From contig NC_088304.1 of NCBI RefSeq assembly GCF_032854445.1, positions 32,912,810-32,976,809 of the forward strand: a DNA stretch of 64,000 nt, read 5' to 3'. The position numbers and the translations under genes are program-made. This stretch comes from Liolophura sinensis. Its lineage: Eukaryota > Mollusca > Polyplacophora > Chitonida > Chitonidae. Below are positions 13,501-25,265 of the stretch, piece after piece (the stretch's first letter is position 1; the number at the start of each line of letters is the position of its first letter). The notes under the pieces were generated by a model. It saw only the letters and a program-made list of their open reading frames with translations. It searched no databases and was not told the origin of the DNA.

Positions 13501-16500
13501 ACTTGCGGGGCTATGACTCGCATCTCTTGATGCAGGTCATAAGCAAGGTGGACGGTCGCATCACCTGTATCCCCAACAACACGGAGAAGTACATCTCCTT
13601 CTCTCTCGGACAGCCCAGGTTTATTGACAGTGCCCAATTCTTGCTGGCCTCTCTCGACAACCTGGTGGCAACCAACGAATCCAAGGTTTTCAGTTCACAG
13701 CACGGTATGAGCCAAGCTAGCAAAGATGTGAACTGCTCATGCGCAAGGGTGTTTACCCCTACGAGTACATGGACGCCTGGGAGCGCTTCAACGAGACTAA
13801 GTTGGTCACAAAAACCGCCCAAGGAAGCTTTTCATAGGCTGATGCTGGGATCAGTGACGCTGATTACATCCACGCCCACAAGGTCTGGGCGGTCTTTGGG
13901 CGGTCTTTGGGGACGGACGTATTGCCTCTGGCCGACGTCTTGGAGACTTTCCAGAAGATCTGCTTGCCGCAGTACGGTCTCGATCCCGCCCACTACTACA
14001 CAAGTCCGGGCTTGTCTTGTGACGCAGGGAGGGGAGCTGGACCTGATCACAGACTACGACCAGCACCTCTTCATAGAGAAGGGGCTGCGTGGCGGCATCT
14101 CCATGGTGTCTACGCGGCATGCGAGAGCCAACAGCCCGCGGGTAAAGGGTTACGGCCCATCACGCCCCAACAGCCAACTCCTCTACCTGGAAGCTAAGAA
14201 CCTGTACGGCTGGGCAATGAGCCAATCTCCTCAAACAGGCGTCTTGCAGTGGGTACCCAACCAACCTGCATAACGAACACAGCCCCTACCCGCTGGCTCC
14301 AGAGCGCATGATGGTCCAGAAGGAGTGGATGTCGGAGTACCTGCACAATATCCTTGGCATAGGAACGGCGCCTACTGCGGTTGAGAAGCTGATACCCAAC
14401 CTCCGCGACAAGGACAGCGATGTGCCTCTCTACCGAAACCTGTAGCTCTGTCTGTCTCTCGGCATGCGCGTGAAAAAGATCCACCGTGCCCTAAGATTCG
14501 AGCAGAGCCCCTGGATGGAGCCCTACATCCGGACGAACACGGAGCTCCGAAAACAAGCCACCAGCGGCGAATCTCTACAATCTCATGAATAACTCCGTTT
14601 TCGGGAAGACGATGGAGAACCTCCGCAAGCGGGTCGATGTAAAGCTGGTGTTCGATCGCCAGCCCCGCCTATGCCAGGGCCAACATCTTCGACGACGACC
14701 TGGCCGGGGTCCAGATGCATAAGAGCCATCTACCCCTGAACCGCCCCGTCTATGTGGGTATGAACATCTTGGACCTCTCCTAACACCTCATGCACGACTT
14801 CTTCTAAAACCAAATGACGGTCCAGTATGGCGAGCGCTGCCAGCTCCTCTACACGGACACCGATAGCCTACCCCTTGAGATCCAGACTGAAGACGTGTAC
14901 CAAGACATAGCCAGGCAGCCAGGCCTCTACGACATCTCCGATTACCTTGAAGACCACATGATCTACAACACCGCGAAAAGGAAAGTCCTGGGGAAGGTGA
15001 AGGACGAGTGCGACTGGCGCCTTATCTCAGAGTATGTCGGCCTGCGCCCGAAAATGTACTCTTTCCTGCACAGCAAGAAGGCCAAGGGCGTGCGAAAGGG
15101 TGTAGTGAAAAAGCACATCAGGCACGAGCAATACAGAGCGTCGCTCTTCCAGAAGCAAGTATCGTTCTTACCCTTCGACTCCAAGCGTTGGCTAGCTGAA
15201 AACGGGGTAGACACGCTGGCCTGTGGGTTCAAAGATGCCCTCCCAGGGGCACAGCCGAAATGAATGCGTACATATATGCGCTCCTAGCGTCGTAGAAACC
15301 CATCCGGCGGTAGTTGAGTGGCAGGAGGCACTACTAGAAGTTTTCCCCGAACAATCCCACTCGGCGGAAAATCCAACAAATAGTAAACCACGGGGTCATC
15401 CGGCTTAGTGACAGAACGTTCAAGCCGATACACCAGTACAGACCAGACAGGCTCTGTCTCGCGACGGCGGCCGCCTTCTAGCTCACCCGGCTGGTACAGA
15501 TAGCGAACACCAACACCTGAAGCGACCTTCCGCTCGTCCAGTTGATATTTCAGGCATGAATTCCATATCAAAGTTCAAATTCGTACAGGACCCCCAACCC
15601 ACCAACCCCAAAACCAAAGCAAATACAACCAAACAAGCAAACTCAAATTCCAATAAGAAAACGTTGTGTTTTTTCAAACTGTATCAAAGGGTAGTAATTT
15701 AAAGAACTATTTAGCCATGAAGATATTTAACCTCACCCTATCTCCGAATTTCTGGAAGCACAATTTAGAGTAGTCGTTGAACCAGTCAGCAAAGGCTGCG
15801 TTATAGAAACCGCCTTTATCCTGCAGAACTTGGGGTAGATCCCAATGGTACAAGGTCACCATTGGCTGGATGTGCTCTGCAAGCAGCGCGTTGATCAGAT
15901 TGTTGTAATAGTCAATGCCCTTCTGGTTCACCTTGTCGATGGTCCCTTGTGGTAAAACTCGGCTCCAGGCGATCGAGAAGCGGTAATGGCTCACCTGTAA
16001 TTAATTATCAGTGCAGTGCCTGTTAAAAGTACTTGCGACGTCATCATTACTTGATTTGCATGCGCGATTATTGGATAATCAACGGTACCTTTCCAAACGT
16101 CCTCAGTAATATTCGCGGCAATGGGATAAAGGTTTGTGGAAAAACACGAAGAACAGACATTCCGACATTTTTACAGACCTAGAGATTTACATACATACAT
16201 AGAGACATGCATACAGATTCATGCCTTTTAGGAAAAGAAAACACAAAAATATAGTATCGCCACTATCAGTATTATCAGATGAAGGCCATTCAACAGTGTC
16301 CAGGAAAATGGATTGATTTATTTTTTTAGAAGCAACTTAAAGGCATATAAAACATAGGATTCTATGATAGCCTGTTGGGACCAAGTGATGCCACAGCAAT
16401 ATTTTTGTCTTGAAATAGTTCGTTTCAAGGCCCATTTGTTGAATACCTTCATAGCTCTAAATGAAGATGCATTTTGAATCATGAAATATTGCAATCTATG

Positions 16501-18904
16501 TGTGTCAAGTGTCAAAAAACTGAAGTAATATCACCGGTAACCATATGGTCAGAAAAAACACCGTAGAATCTAAAGTTTTGAATACCTTTCACTAGGTCGA
16601 AAAGTATCCCCCCCCCCCCAAAAAAAAAATATCAAACTATGTTACGGACAACATTTAATGGTATTTTATCTGACATGTACTTCATGCTAGTGTGGTGTTT
16701 ATCTTTAAAGTATTAAAATAATATTAATTATGCAACAAGTAACGGCTGCAATCAGCCTTTCGACTTGTGTGACGATATTAACAGGCTATTAAATCCCAGA
16801 TAGGGCCTATTTCTTTGTACATGAAGGTACATATACATACAGAGGACTGCCTGCAAGTGATGTAAGTAAAATGTTCCCTAGTACACCATGAAACCTCCAT
16901 AAAATAAATGCAGATAAACCTATATGTGGATGTGAATGGACATCGTTAAACAATGTCAACATACAAGAAGTATAAAATTCTTGGAACATTAGCATTTAAT
17001 AGAGACCTTTAGTTAGAAATTAATTCTGGTTTGAAGGTACAAGCTACAAGACAAATTGGTTACTTCTAACTTAAGGTCTCTTCTAGGATTTGAATGGACA
17101 ACGTCAAACAATGCCAAAATACATTGAGTATAGCTTTCTTCAAACGTTAGCAATCAATTTAGCAAGTGACGTGAAAGGCTTTAGAATAAATGTATTGTGG
17201 AAAATGCTCACTGAGTCAGTCTTAATCTGCATTAACTCAGACAAAAAGTTCTTTGTTGCATACCCCGAGTTCTTTCAGCATCTTCACATCCTCGCGGTAT
17301 TTATGGTAGCTGTCACAGGCCACATCACCCGTCTGATGGTTATAGATTCGGCCATTGTGTGAAAACGTGTCCCATATTGATGGGCCCTTACCTACAACGT
17401 AGTAGAAGTATACACTTTCGTGAAGCAGCGTACCCAGACGAGATAACTATTGCATGGTAGAATACAGGTGAAGTATCAAAGACAATATGATTTGTGGTTT
17501 TGCACTACACCACTGCATATCGGGTACAGAAATAGCATTAGCATCTTTGGCGTGTATGGTCATTTCCATCTACTTCAATAAGGTATGTAAATAGAGAGAT
17601 TACCAATGGTCAGAGATTATTCCGAAGATTCTGGTTTCCTCTACCCATAAAACTTACCGTCATCGCATAAACGTAAAATTCTTATGTATGATATTAAAGG
17701 GTTCAAGAAAAGGCACTACAAAAAGGTCCTACAAAAAAAAAGGTTTCAGAAATAATAACAAAGGTGTGCCAAAAACATGAGAACTTTGGGGGCGTATTTA
17801 TTTCTCATCAACCAGCGCATATTTTCCGTCAGACGTCGAAAATATTCAGGAACGACGTCATCGATGAACCAGCTTAAAGTCCTAATTTAAACTCATTTTA
17901 TTCCCCAAGAACGAAGCTGAGAAGTTTTTTGTACTTTTGTATGTTGGGCCACAAACTAAACTCGATATTAACAAATAGAAAACTAGCGTTTGTGTATCAA
18001 ATAAATATACAGAAAGGTAAGTCGGGGCAATTTGTATTGTAAAATAAAACGTCTTGTACAACAATTAACACATTTTTTGTTTTTATTTTACAACATTTAA
18101 TGTTCATGGAATCGAGTGTCAGTAGTTTCATTGGAGTGAGTGAGTGAGTGCTTGGGGTTTAACGTCGTACTCAACAATTTTTCAGTCATATGGCGACGAA
18201 GGAATCCTTAGGGTGCATGTACGTGTAATGTGCCTCCTTGTAGCAGGACGGATTTCCACCGCTCTTTTATTTAGTGCTGCTTCACTGAGACGACTTACCG
18301 AAGGCAAGTAAGCCGCCCGCCCGAGCCATTATACTGATACGGGTCAACCAGTCGTTGCACTATCCCCTTCATGCTGAACGCCAAGCGAGGAAGTTACAAC
18401 TTCCTCTTTTAAAGTCGTAGGTGTGACTCGATCAAGGATTGATCCTGGATCTACCGGTCCCGAAGCGGGCTAGTTTCATTGGAAAGAAGATGGGCAATGT
18501 ACGAACTCATGCTAGCTTCCTGTCCTGTCATACGTGAAAAGATGTGTCAACAACTTGTGTATAGACGCGGGTTTCCCACGTGTTTTCCCCGTTTTCCTGG
18601 CACCATAGTGCCGGCAGCCGTCAGATAATTTTTCTTGCGTATGGCGTAAAAAACAAAACAAATAAATAAATAAATTGTAGAATGTACCAGGAATAAATCG
18701 CTGTTATGCCCAAGACAATATTAAAATATGCTCACCCTCTGCGTTCCATCCACCTTCAACCTGATAGGCCGAAGTGGCCGCCGCCCAGACGAAGTCCCGC
18801 GGGAAAGAACCGTAGAGGAAGTCGTCCACGTGCTGATGAACGTCAGCTGAGCAGAGATGAAGACAGCAGAGCGCAAGTGTAAGTAAACTCGCTTTCGCCA
18901 ACAT
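7549..18904 (-). CDS. GH1-A: secreted GH1 beta-glucosidase / lactase-like enzyme, complete
   Basis: Eight exons join without a break: 18904-18736, 17391-17264, 15994-15737, 11697-11514, 11096-10863, 10601-10478, 10309-10116 and 7766-7549 (stop TAG), all with GT-AG introns; 1509 bases, 502 aa, usual for a single-domain GH1. Residues 1-20 are a signal peptide ([14 protein letters not shown]...). Active-site landmarks: Gln48 in TSAYQVEG, His149 in TLYHWDLP, acid/base Glu194 in TFNEP, nucleophile Glu399 in YITENG, Glu452-Trp453 in MDNFEW. Expected role is retaining hydrolysis of beta-linked glucosides or oligosaccharides outside the cell or in the gut lumen; the substrate cannot be read from sequence. 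An in-frame Met at 18922 was not chosen because the signal peptide starts at 18904. Intron 3 (11698-15736) contains the polymerase relic; the other introns carry SINEs. Confidence 0.94.
7905..8035 (+). mobile_element. SINE-B fragment (GH1-A intron 7)
   Basis: Ends with the SINE-B tail (TAAAACACCAATCAAATAAA) and a short AAATG run. The head is missing or too diverged to see. Confidence 0.5.
8251..9152. mobile_element. Second MITE-T copy, interrupted (GH1-A intron 7)
   Basis: Ends ACTATAGTCTATTTCTTTTA (8253) and CTAAAAGAAAAAGACTATAG (about 9,130) form an inverted pair like that at 4247-4433. Inside are an extra stretch (about 8335-8820), which itself contains an inverted copy of the MITE-T interior near 8440-8500, and a SINE-A tail at 8882-8944. 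Confidence 0.5.
8882..8944 (-). mobile_element. 5'-truncated SINE-A with perfect target duplication
   Basis: Only the 63-bp tail is present (minus orientation), bounded by a perfect 15-bp duplication ACTAAGCTTATGGAG at 8867-8881 and 8945-8959. Such truncation with a long duplication is typical of LINE-driven insertion. Confidence 0.8.
11812..11977 (+). mobile_element. SINE-B copy (GH1-A intron 3)
   Basis: Starts at a B-box-like GTTCAAATCCAGCTC, contains CACCATAATGCTGGCC and GCCGTATAAGTCAAATATTC, and ends in an AAATAAATAAAC run. Confidence 0.6.
12764..15263 (+). pseudogene. Broken family B DNA polymerase (Polinton/adintovirus-like relic)
   Basis: A plus-strand, GC-rich stretch inside GH1-A intron 3 (antisense to the gene) reads as a family B DNA polymerase in several frames. 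Visible in order: an N-terminal region from 12764; exonuclease motif I YADFEA (13061-13078); in-frame TAA stops at 13190 and 13313; a frameshift near 13,435; exonuclease motif [10 protein letters not shown] (13494-13517); further frameshifts near 13,690 and 13,830; a TDV..LADV exonuclease III-like motif near 13,905; [10 protein letters not shown] (about 14,181-14,210), where the motif A Asp appears as Glu; NNSVFGK motif B (about 14,578-14,610); and YTDTDS motif C (14850-14867). The last frame ends at TGA 15261-15263. The gene cannot encode an active enzyme. Such polymerases belong to Maverick/Polinton elements and related viruses; that assignment is from family knowledge, the polymerase call from the motifs. 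Confidence 0.82.
15284..15571 (-). pseudogene. Reading frame convergent with the polymerase relic, possibly integrase C-terminus
   Basis: A 95-codon minus-strand frame ends about 20 bases from the polymerase stop, tail to tail. It contains [24 protein letters not shown] and LLVVPP, a pattern like the small beta-barrel tail of retroviral/Polinton-type integrases (alternating VYRL...YYL...). It shares the high GC of the insertion, unlike the AT-rich intron around it. No integrase catalytic core is visible, so it is a fragment at best. The functional label is tentative. Confidence 0.4.
15995..17263. other. GH1-A intron 2
   Basis: No gene or named repeat recognised. Contains a poly-C/poly-A run near 16,609-16,630. 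Two short similar stretches (GTGAATGGACATCGTTAAAC near 16,930 and ATTTGAATGGACAACGTCAA near 17,090) suggest an old local duplication. Confidence 0.4.
18136..18470 (-). mobile_element. Near full-length SINE-A (GH1-A intron 1)
   Basis: 335 bp in minus orientation: tail (GAGTGAGTGAGTGCTTGGGG) at left, tRNA-like B-box region (GATCCTGGATCTACC) at right. Flanked by a perfect 13-bp duplication TAGTTTCATTGGA at 18123-18135 and 18471-18483. Confidence 0.85.
18484..18676 (+). mobile_element. SINE-B copy (GH1-A intron 1)
   Basis: Recognised by CACCATAGTGCCGGCAGCCG and GGCGTAAAAAACAAAAC with an AAATAAATAAAT end. It directly abuts the SINE-A duplication. Confidence 0.5.
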
Positions 18905-19554
18905 ATTGAAATTATGTAACAATACTTCTCCTCAGCAAACAACTATAAAATGGCCGTGGAAACTGTCAGGCGCATCTATATCTTAGAGAGTTAACGGGTG
19001 ATCTACTTTATTTCGTTTCCAATGTCTTAAGGTATAACAAACATCTGTTCAAGATTGCGGTATGAAGATATTGGCGCTTTGGGACTGGACACAAGGTTTG
19101 TCTTATCTTGACTAGGTTGGAAAGATTGGACACAAACATGTAGTTCAAATGCGACAAGATACATGCATTGAGTTAACTGCGGGGAGAATAGTGTCAGAAC
19201 CACACAGGACATACAGTGTAGGGAAAACAGGACGTCTGATAAGGACATGATTGTATAACAAGGCACCAGCGACCGGCGGACACACTACAAATTGTTTCAG
19301 TTCTAATCTAAAGTGGTTTTGAAATTTTGGTGTAGGTCATTCAGTCTAGATGAAATGACCATAATCTTGCGCATCCACTAACATCGAGGCACACGAGATG
19401 TGAGCTCGATTCCGGCCTTGAACAGTTAATTTGTAGATTCCGTCGCTCTCATTGTTTGTGGGTCTTGGTGACAATACATAGTCAATGAGCACGTTTCTTT
19501 CACCAGTATGGCATAGAAGTCAGTACATCATACATGACACATATTTCACAAATA

Positions 19555-19870
19555 GTGTGTTAAATGTGATGACAACACAGCATTTTGAGTAATTCTAGAC
19601 AAGTGAAATCTAATATATTGCAATTAACATCATTGCATTCTTTTTTTTTACCTAATTCTGCTTATGCCGTGCTGCCAGGTTCATGTAATTTGCTACTTTT
19701 TAAAGATTTACGTGAACAGTTAGAATAAAATCGTAGGTGAGATAAATTGACAAGAGGACGTATGTCACGGGTTACGTGTGACCATTTGCCAACCATCACA
19801 CTGTCGTCACTGCTCTGGTTTACCCTCTCTGCTGTACGGCTTTAATTATATTAGTAACGTTTTAAAGGTC
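19555..19870 (-). repeat. Dispersed repeat R3, minus copy
   Basis: Reverse-complement match to R3: AAATGTGATGACAACACAGC, CCTAATTCTGCTTATGC, GTTACGTGTGACCATTTGCC and CGTCACTGCTCTGG, in that order. It carries the longer 3' part of R3 also seen at 40,248 and 44,230. Confidence 0.6.
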
Positions 19871-20564
19871 GGAGTAGCCAAGGCCCTACTGTATCCTGCA
19901 CCCATAAAACTCACCGTCATCGCAAAACCTAAGTATGACATTAATCAGTCAGTCAGTTAATCAGTGCTATCCAAACTGTTTCTAGTCTGTGTTTTTGGAC
20001 AGTTCTGTAAACGTGATTTTTGTGAAGTATATGCATTTCCAGAGCTCAAGTCTGCGTTTTAACTACACTGATTGTGCAATGTTGCTATACGTACCTTTAT
20101 CCAAATTGTGGACATTCATGGTTGCAGAAAATTTGGCCAACACGAATTTATCTCCCTTCCATTCTCACAATATACCTACAATAGCTCCAGTGTTGCATTA
20201 AACTCCGCTAATTTATTCATTTATTGTCCCCTTTGTGAATATATCTTCAGTCTGGTAATAACGTTCTCTATTGTGTTGTTGCTTTAGATTTGTCTTCGGT
20301 TTAAAGTTACTTTCGATATAATTCACAGCATATCACTGGCACCCTCTTTGGTGTCTGGTTTTAAACCTCTATGGAGAGTGCGAGCTCGAACACAGCTTCA
20401 GTTGTGTGTATGCCTGCCCAGGTCCTGTTGGATATCACCCGTCTGGTTTCTCGGCGTGGGCTGTAACTGAGAAACCAGAGGTTCCAATAAGCAATCAGCG
20501 GGAACAAATAATGATGTGAAACGGGAGCATTCTAAAGAAACTCTTCACATATGTATAATTAGAG

Positions 20565-20830
20565 ACGTGCAGCATAGAGAGTAAAACCAAAGCAGCGAGC
20601 TGGTTTTTTTTTCACCTGAAATTTTTAATGCGAATTAATCCCAAAAAGAACAGCAAGAGAGAATAATAAGAGCATCGACGACATCGTGATAGCTGGTAAA
20701 TGGTCGCACTTAACCCAGTGAAGTACGGCCTCTTGTCAATTTACCTTAGTCCGGGTTTTATTTTAACTGTTTGTGTAAATGCATAAATGGTAGCAAATTA
20801 CACGCCCCTGGCACCAAGTATATATATATA
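20565..20830 (+). repeat. Dispersed repeat R3
   Basis: CAGCATAGAGAGTAAAACC through GATAGCTGGTAAATGGTCGC to AAATTACACGCCCCTGGCAC, with an insertion of about 55 bp after the first part. Confidence 0.6.
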
Positions 20831-22230
20831 TGCCCTATATACACATAACGTACAAGGGATAATGCCAGAGCTACATGCGAGCTACATGCTCTTTATTTAT
20901 ACTGTAACCTAATCGTCAACAAAGCCCAAAGACGAATGAAAGCGGGACAATTTATTTCTAAACGCAGTAGAATCTATGCTATCCATTGGCTAAGGGTAGT
21001 CACTTGTAGTTAGGGTAAATGCTAATATCACTTTGCACATACTTGACTCCGATAAATGGAATTAGAAATACCAAACCTTTTGAAAAACATATTTTTGATA
21101 TCAGTCAGGCTTTCAGTATTTTCAATGAAAATATTGCTATGTAGTGGAACGAAAATTGACAATTTTTATACACTGTAAAGTACAGCGCTTCTGAAGAAGT
21201 TTACTGGTACTACGACCTACATCACACATGTATATACCTCGTCACAAATTACTCTCTTATTTCTGACCAGGCAGTATTATCGATAAGAGGGCTTACCTTG
21301 GCCCTCCTTCGCAGACATTGGGCCAGTTTAGAAATCCGACAGAAATTTCTTTATCAGCCGTAGATAGTCAACAGAAGAGCTCATAATTTGCATCTGCAAC
21401 AACAACTTTGCAATATTAGTAAGTTGAATCTCTACTGCAGTCAGAATTATAACCGACAAACGACAGAGTGACTCGTTCTACGTTTACATTTATATCTCGT
21501 AGTGTACTCAGCATTACAGCGCACGTGCCGCTCTCCATGAGGTAAACAGCAGCGCATTCGCTGTAAGGATTATGATCTTTCAAAAATAAACTTTCGTTAC
21601 TCTGTGAGTTGACCTATATTTGACGTCACCGCCTGACGCGACTTTCCACAGTCGATCCTTGTTTCTACTTTAATGAATATAAAAAAAAACAAAAAGAAAA
21701 ATCGATAAGCCCAATGAAAATGGAACATGCATTACCAAGAGTGAATCGTTTGAACGCAGCTTATAAAAACACTCGTCCTGTTTTCAATCCACATGTCGCA
21801 TTCAACAAGTAAGAATTCCCGATTAAATGTTTCTTTAAAAAGTTCCCGAACACGTCAGCCTCGGCTATTCTCGTATGTTTCCATCCCTCGTCCAAACTAA
21901 CTAAATTTTCATTATTCTACTGTTTAAATCCTAAATTCTAAGCCGTCAGTGTACAGTTAGCTAGAACGTAATGAGACATAGGCCTACTAAGTATATTACC
22001 TCTGTCTCATTATGAGCTGGATGGTAAAACTTACGTCTTTGTTTGTGAAACAGTCAGATATGTTGAAAGTTTTGACTGAGTTGAGATATGCCATCTTAAA
22101 TGAAACAGGCCGTCAGAACTAGCCACAAGTGGAGAATTGCCAAACAATACTAGACGCTCTATTGTTTTCGTCTGGGTACTTATATTTATGTCGGTACGGG
22201 GTGAAACCCGGTTGGAAATTTGTAAATTAG
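20831..22230. other. Intergenic stretch between GH1-A and GH1-B
   Basis: Starts with a short TATATA run; otherwise AT-rich sequence in which I see no gene or known repeat. Confidence 0.4.
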
Positions 22231-22234
22231 CGCA

Positions 22235-22460
22235 TGGTCTTGGTGAGAATCGCGTGTCCATTTGCGCAGTCTAACGGTCGTGTATCCCATGGAGATGGTG
22301 TACATATCCACATGTCACATGTGGGAAAGTTCCTCACTAACTTGACAAACGTCGGTGGTTTACCTCGAGCTCTCCTGTTTCTAAGTGCTGTGATAAGTGA
22401 ACAATTCCTCAGTAACAGCAATCAAATAAATAAAATAGCTAAACAAATAAACATTAATAT
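22235..22460 (+). mobile_element. Degenerate SINE-B
   Basis: Diverged body and tail (GATAAGTGAACAATTCCTCA, then CAATCAAATAAATAAA). Lies about 240 bp before the GH1 relic exon. Confidence 0.4.
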
Positions 22461-22702
22461 AAACAAAACAACGACACAACAACAATAGATAGGACAAACC
22501 CCGAGCAACCAAAGCAATCTAGTAACGTAGATTGTAGATTCTTGTCTGTTCTTGTTTGGGATGCACCTCATAGAACAATCCGTTTATCCACAGTTGTTTA
22601 TCATTCATCTATCTTTGTACCTGGCTAGGTAAACGAAGATCTGTCCATACATAAAACGTTATTAAAACGTGCACATGCTTTGCAGCACTGAAATAGAGGA
22701 CA

Positions 22703-22865
22703 ATGGTTGCCTTCCGGTGTTTGTTATCTTGGAAATGGCTGTCTTCTGGTTGTGGTGTAACCCATGAAAACGTAGAGGAGTTTTATCACGACACCATTCC
22801 GGAAGGGTTTCCATGGGTCACCAAAACCTCAGCTTACGAAAAGAAAGAGGCACTGACTGTGGATG
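22703..22865 (+). pseudogene. Isolated, diverged GH1 first exon on the opposite strand
   Basis: From ATG 22703 an open frame of 54 codons plus one base ends at a preserved G|GT donor (GT at 22866-22867). Length and phase equal those of GH1-B exon 1 exactly, with no indel. Shared landmarks: ENVEEFY (GH1-B QNVDDFY), PEGFPW (PKGFVW), TSAY, and VDG at the exon end. The glycone-binding Gln after TSAY is Glu, the following VEG is KKE, and the conserved Trp is Leu. The signal-peptide region is no longer clearly hydrophobic. I could not find GH1 exon 2 or any later exon downstream on the plus strand. It is most likely a relic of a duplicated, inverted copy; a fragment of repeat R3 follows at about 22,945. 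Confidence 0.65.
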
Positions 22866-25015
22866 GTGGTTTTTATGAAATAACAATTGATTTATTCTGC
22901 ACCAGCAGAATAGGGGTTTATGCAGGAATACAATATAATTCAGATGCATAGAACAGCGAGTAAGACCAGAACAGCAACTATTTTTGAAGAGGTCGTAGAA
23001 AGCGATGACTTCTTGTCTCTTCGATGATGTTTGGGTTAAAACTAGTAACGTAGTGCTCATTCATTGCAAAAAAGTAAATGGTGGCCAGCTAAGAACAGAG
23101 TCGCCATTTCTTGGGAAAGTGTATCCCGTTATCTTGCTGATCATCATGGAACTCGTGTTATACACAACCAGATTATTCGACTTTTCCTAATACGTGATTT
23201 TGAATACACCGTTGAGTTATTCAGTTCTTCCTGTGATACTAGAGGAAATAAGCAATCCCCATTGACGTGTTCACTTGTTTGCCATACTATTATTTTGAAA
23301 GTGATTATCCTGTGGTAACGAGACAATTTTTAATTACAAAGGTGGGGGAAAGTATCACTTCAGATTTTTTATTCGGACTGGTGATAGTCCCCTCGACAAA
23401 CTTCTGCTTCTCCATGGAGCTGTAAGAATTTATAGATTTCATTTTGTGACTTTCAAATATTAATATGACACAGTTCAAACTGATTTTACAGGTTTCTCAT
23501 GTTGTATATTTCAATTACACTTTGGTAACGTTCCTTTCGGCGATCTGACCGCCACTATTGGCAGACTCAGTGGCCATTGGAGGGCACAGTATGACAATGG
23601 TCCCAATGGTTTCAATTGTCTAACTCGTCCCAGTCGTTCAACACTGGTCTCCTCCAGCGGTTAATGAAACGACACACCACTGGTCACTACCTCCACCAGA
23701 TGCCACCGGGGAGCGACTAGAACGTATCTGTGATAAGTAGTGGGTAAATCACTCGATACTGTGGATTCTTTAAAAGATAATCCGCGAGGCGCTTTAACTA
23801 AAACCACAGTCACAGGTGTGTGATAATTTTTCAAGAATCAACAGTCATTGTTCTTTTGTCCTCTGGAACGAATTGCCGATCAAATGCATTCACTTTCTAG
23901 CCCGGCAATACAGGGACCTTTTGATCGAAGCTATTACCAGCCTGTTTACTTTGTGTTCCTTAAACTTTGTGTCCCACTTATATAGTAAATCGAACACTTA
24001 CCAGTAGCAAGTTTTCATCTTTTCGCTTTTTTCATGTGGAAGATAAGTTATGGTTAAGTGTTGGTCACTGGTTTAATCAACCTGCGCTAACTGCGACTTA
24101 TTTTCAACCGTTTTATCGATGCCGGTATTATATGCCACAATTTTTTTATTCAGCCCAACGGAAAGACCAGCATTTTATCTGCGCCCACTTTATAAGGTGA
24201 ACGGGGATATTTGGTTTTCACAGCATAACCTATAGGTGTCAACCAGTTTAACAGCACTGTTGCGAGACTGTGCAGAGAAGCGGGTATTCATGGAATACTT
24301 TGCTCCTCAGGATTCTTAAAAAATAATCCACACTTTTTTGAATGGTGTGACGTCACAGCTGTGGTTTAATAGGAATAGAGTCTACATGTCTCTGGAGAAA
24401 CGCAAATTGTCGCGTTTCGAGTTGTAACATTACGACATTGTGTTGACATTCCGTTGTACCCTTACGTCGCTGCTTTACAGTCTAGTGGGGCAAATCGCTG
24501 CATTTTATCATTGGCAGGTATACAGAATAATTAATGTTACCAGGAAAACATGATTTCATGTTCCTGATTTACCTTGCAAACCGATTTTATCTTTTGAGGA
24601 TAATAAATCATCGATAATATGGATAATATTATTTATTGTATATACCCACCCACGTTAAAATACAGTGATTTTCCGAAGCATAAAGGGACATCACCGCTAT
24701 GTCATAATGGCGCAAGTCGAAAAAAAGCAATTAAATATTTTAAAAGCGATGATTACTCAGCCTGTCCACCTATATCAGACGTTGCCCATGGTTCATCCGG
24801 ACGCTTTGCTTTGAAAAAATGAATAATTCCGTGAGTTGTTCCGTAAAGCATTAGACGGAGATTGAGAGTCCGTGATTGATATATCAATTAATATGTCTTC
24901 TAAAATAATCTGGGCCTGAGACGGTAAAAGCTCTTGTTTGTAGTGAAGCTCAGGCGCTTTTCTGGTGCGGCTTTAAGTCGGAGTATTTATAGCAAATGGC
25001 GGTGGTATATACACC
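22866..25015. other. Intergenic stretch after the GH1 relic exon
   Basis: A 35-bp R3 fragment lies near 22,945-22,980. I searched the plus strand for GH1 exon 2 and later motifs and found none. Otherwise no recognisable gene or repeat. Confidence 0.4.
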
Positions 25016-25131
25016 GAACACACCTGATTTTGTCCATCCATAAACCTGACTGCCGTCGTATAACTGAAAACACCTTGTGTAAGGCGTTAAACACCAATCA
25101 AATAATAAAACACATGAATCAAACAACAAAT

Positions 25132-25207
25132 GTATGTATGTTTCTTTCCTCGGGTTTAACGTCGTGCTTAACAATTTATCAATCATATGACCACGAGAAG
25201 GCATTAG

Positions 25208-25265
<58 letters not shown>

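Larger units (their letters stand above)
12150..15575. mobile_element. GC-rich insertion in GH1-A intron 3 (Polinton-like remnant)
   Basis: Base composition changes from AT-rich intron to GC-rich near 12,150 and back near 15,570. The block holds the polymerase relic and the convergent reading frame. The left 600 bases (12,150-12,760) contain only short open frames that I do not recognise. I could not find terminal inverted repeats or a target duplication, so the ends are approximate and the element is probably truncated. It lies entirely between GH1-A exons 3 and 4. Confidence 0.6.

Noticed and set aside
18902-18922. Upstream Met (18922) as the GH1-A start
   Set aside because: The hydrophobic signal peptide starts properly at 18904, and the alternative adds six non-hydrophobic residues close to the presumed transcription start.
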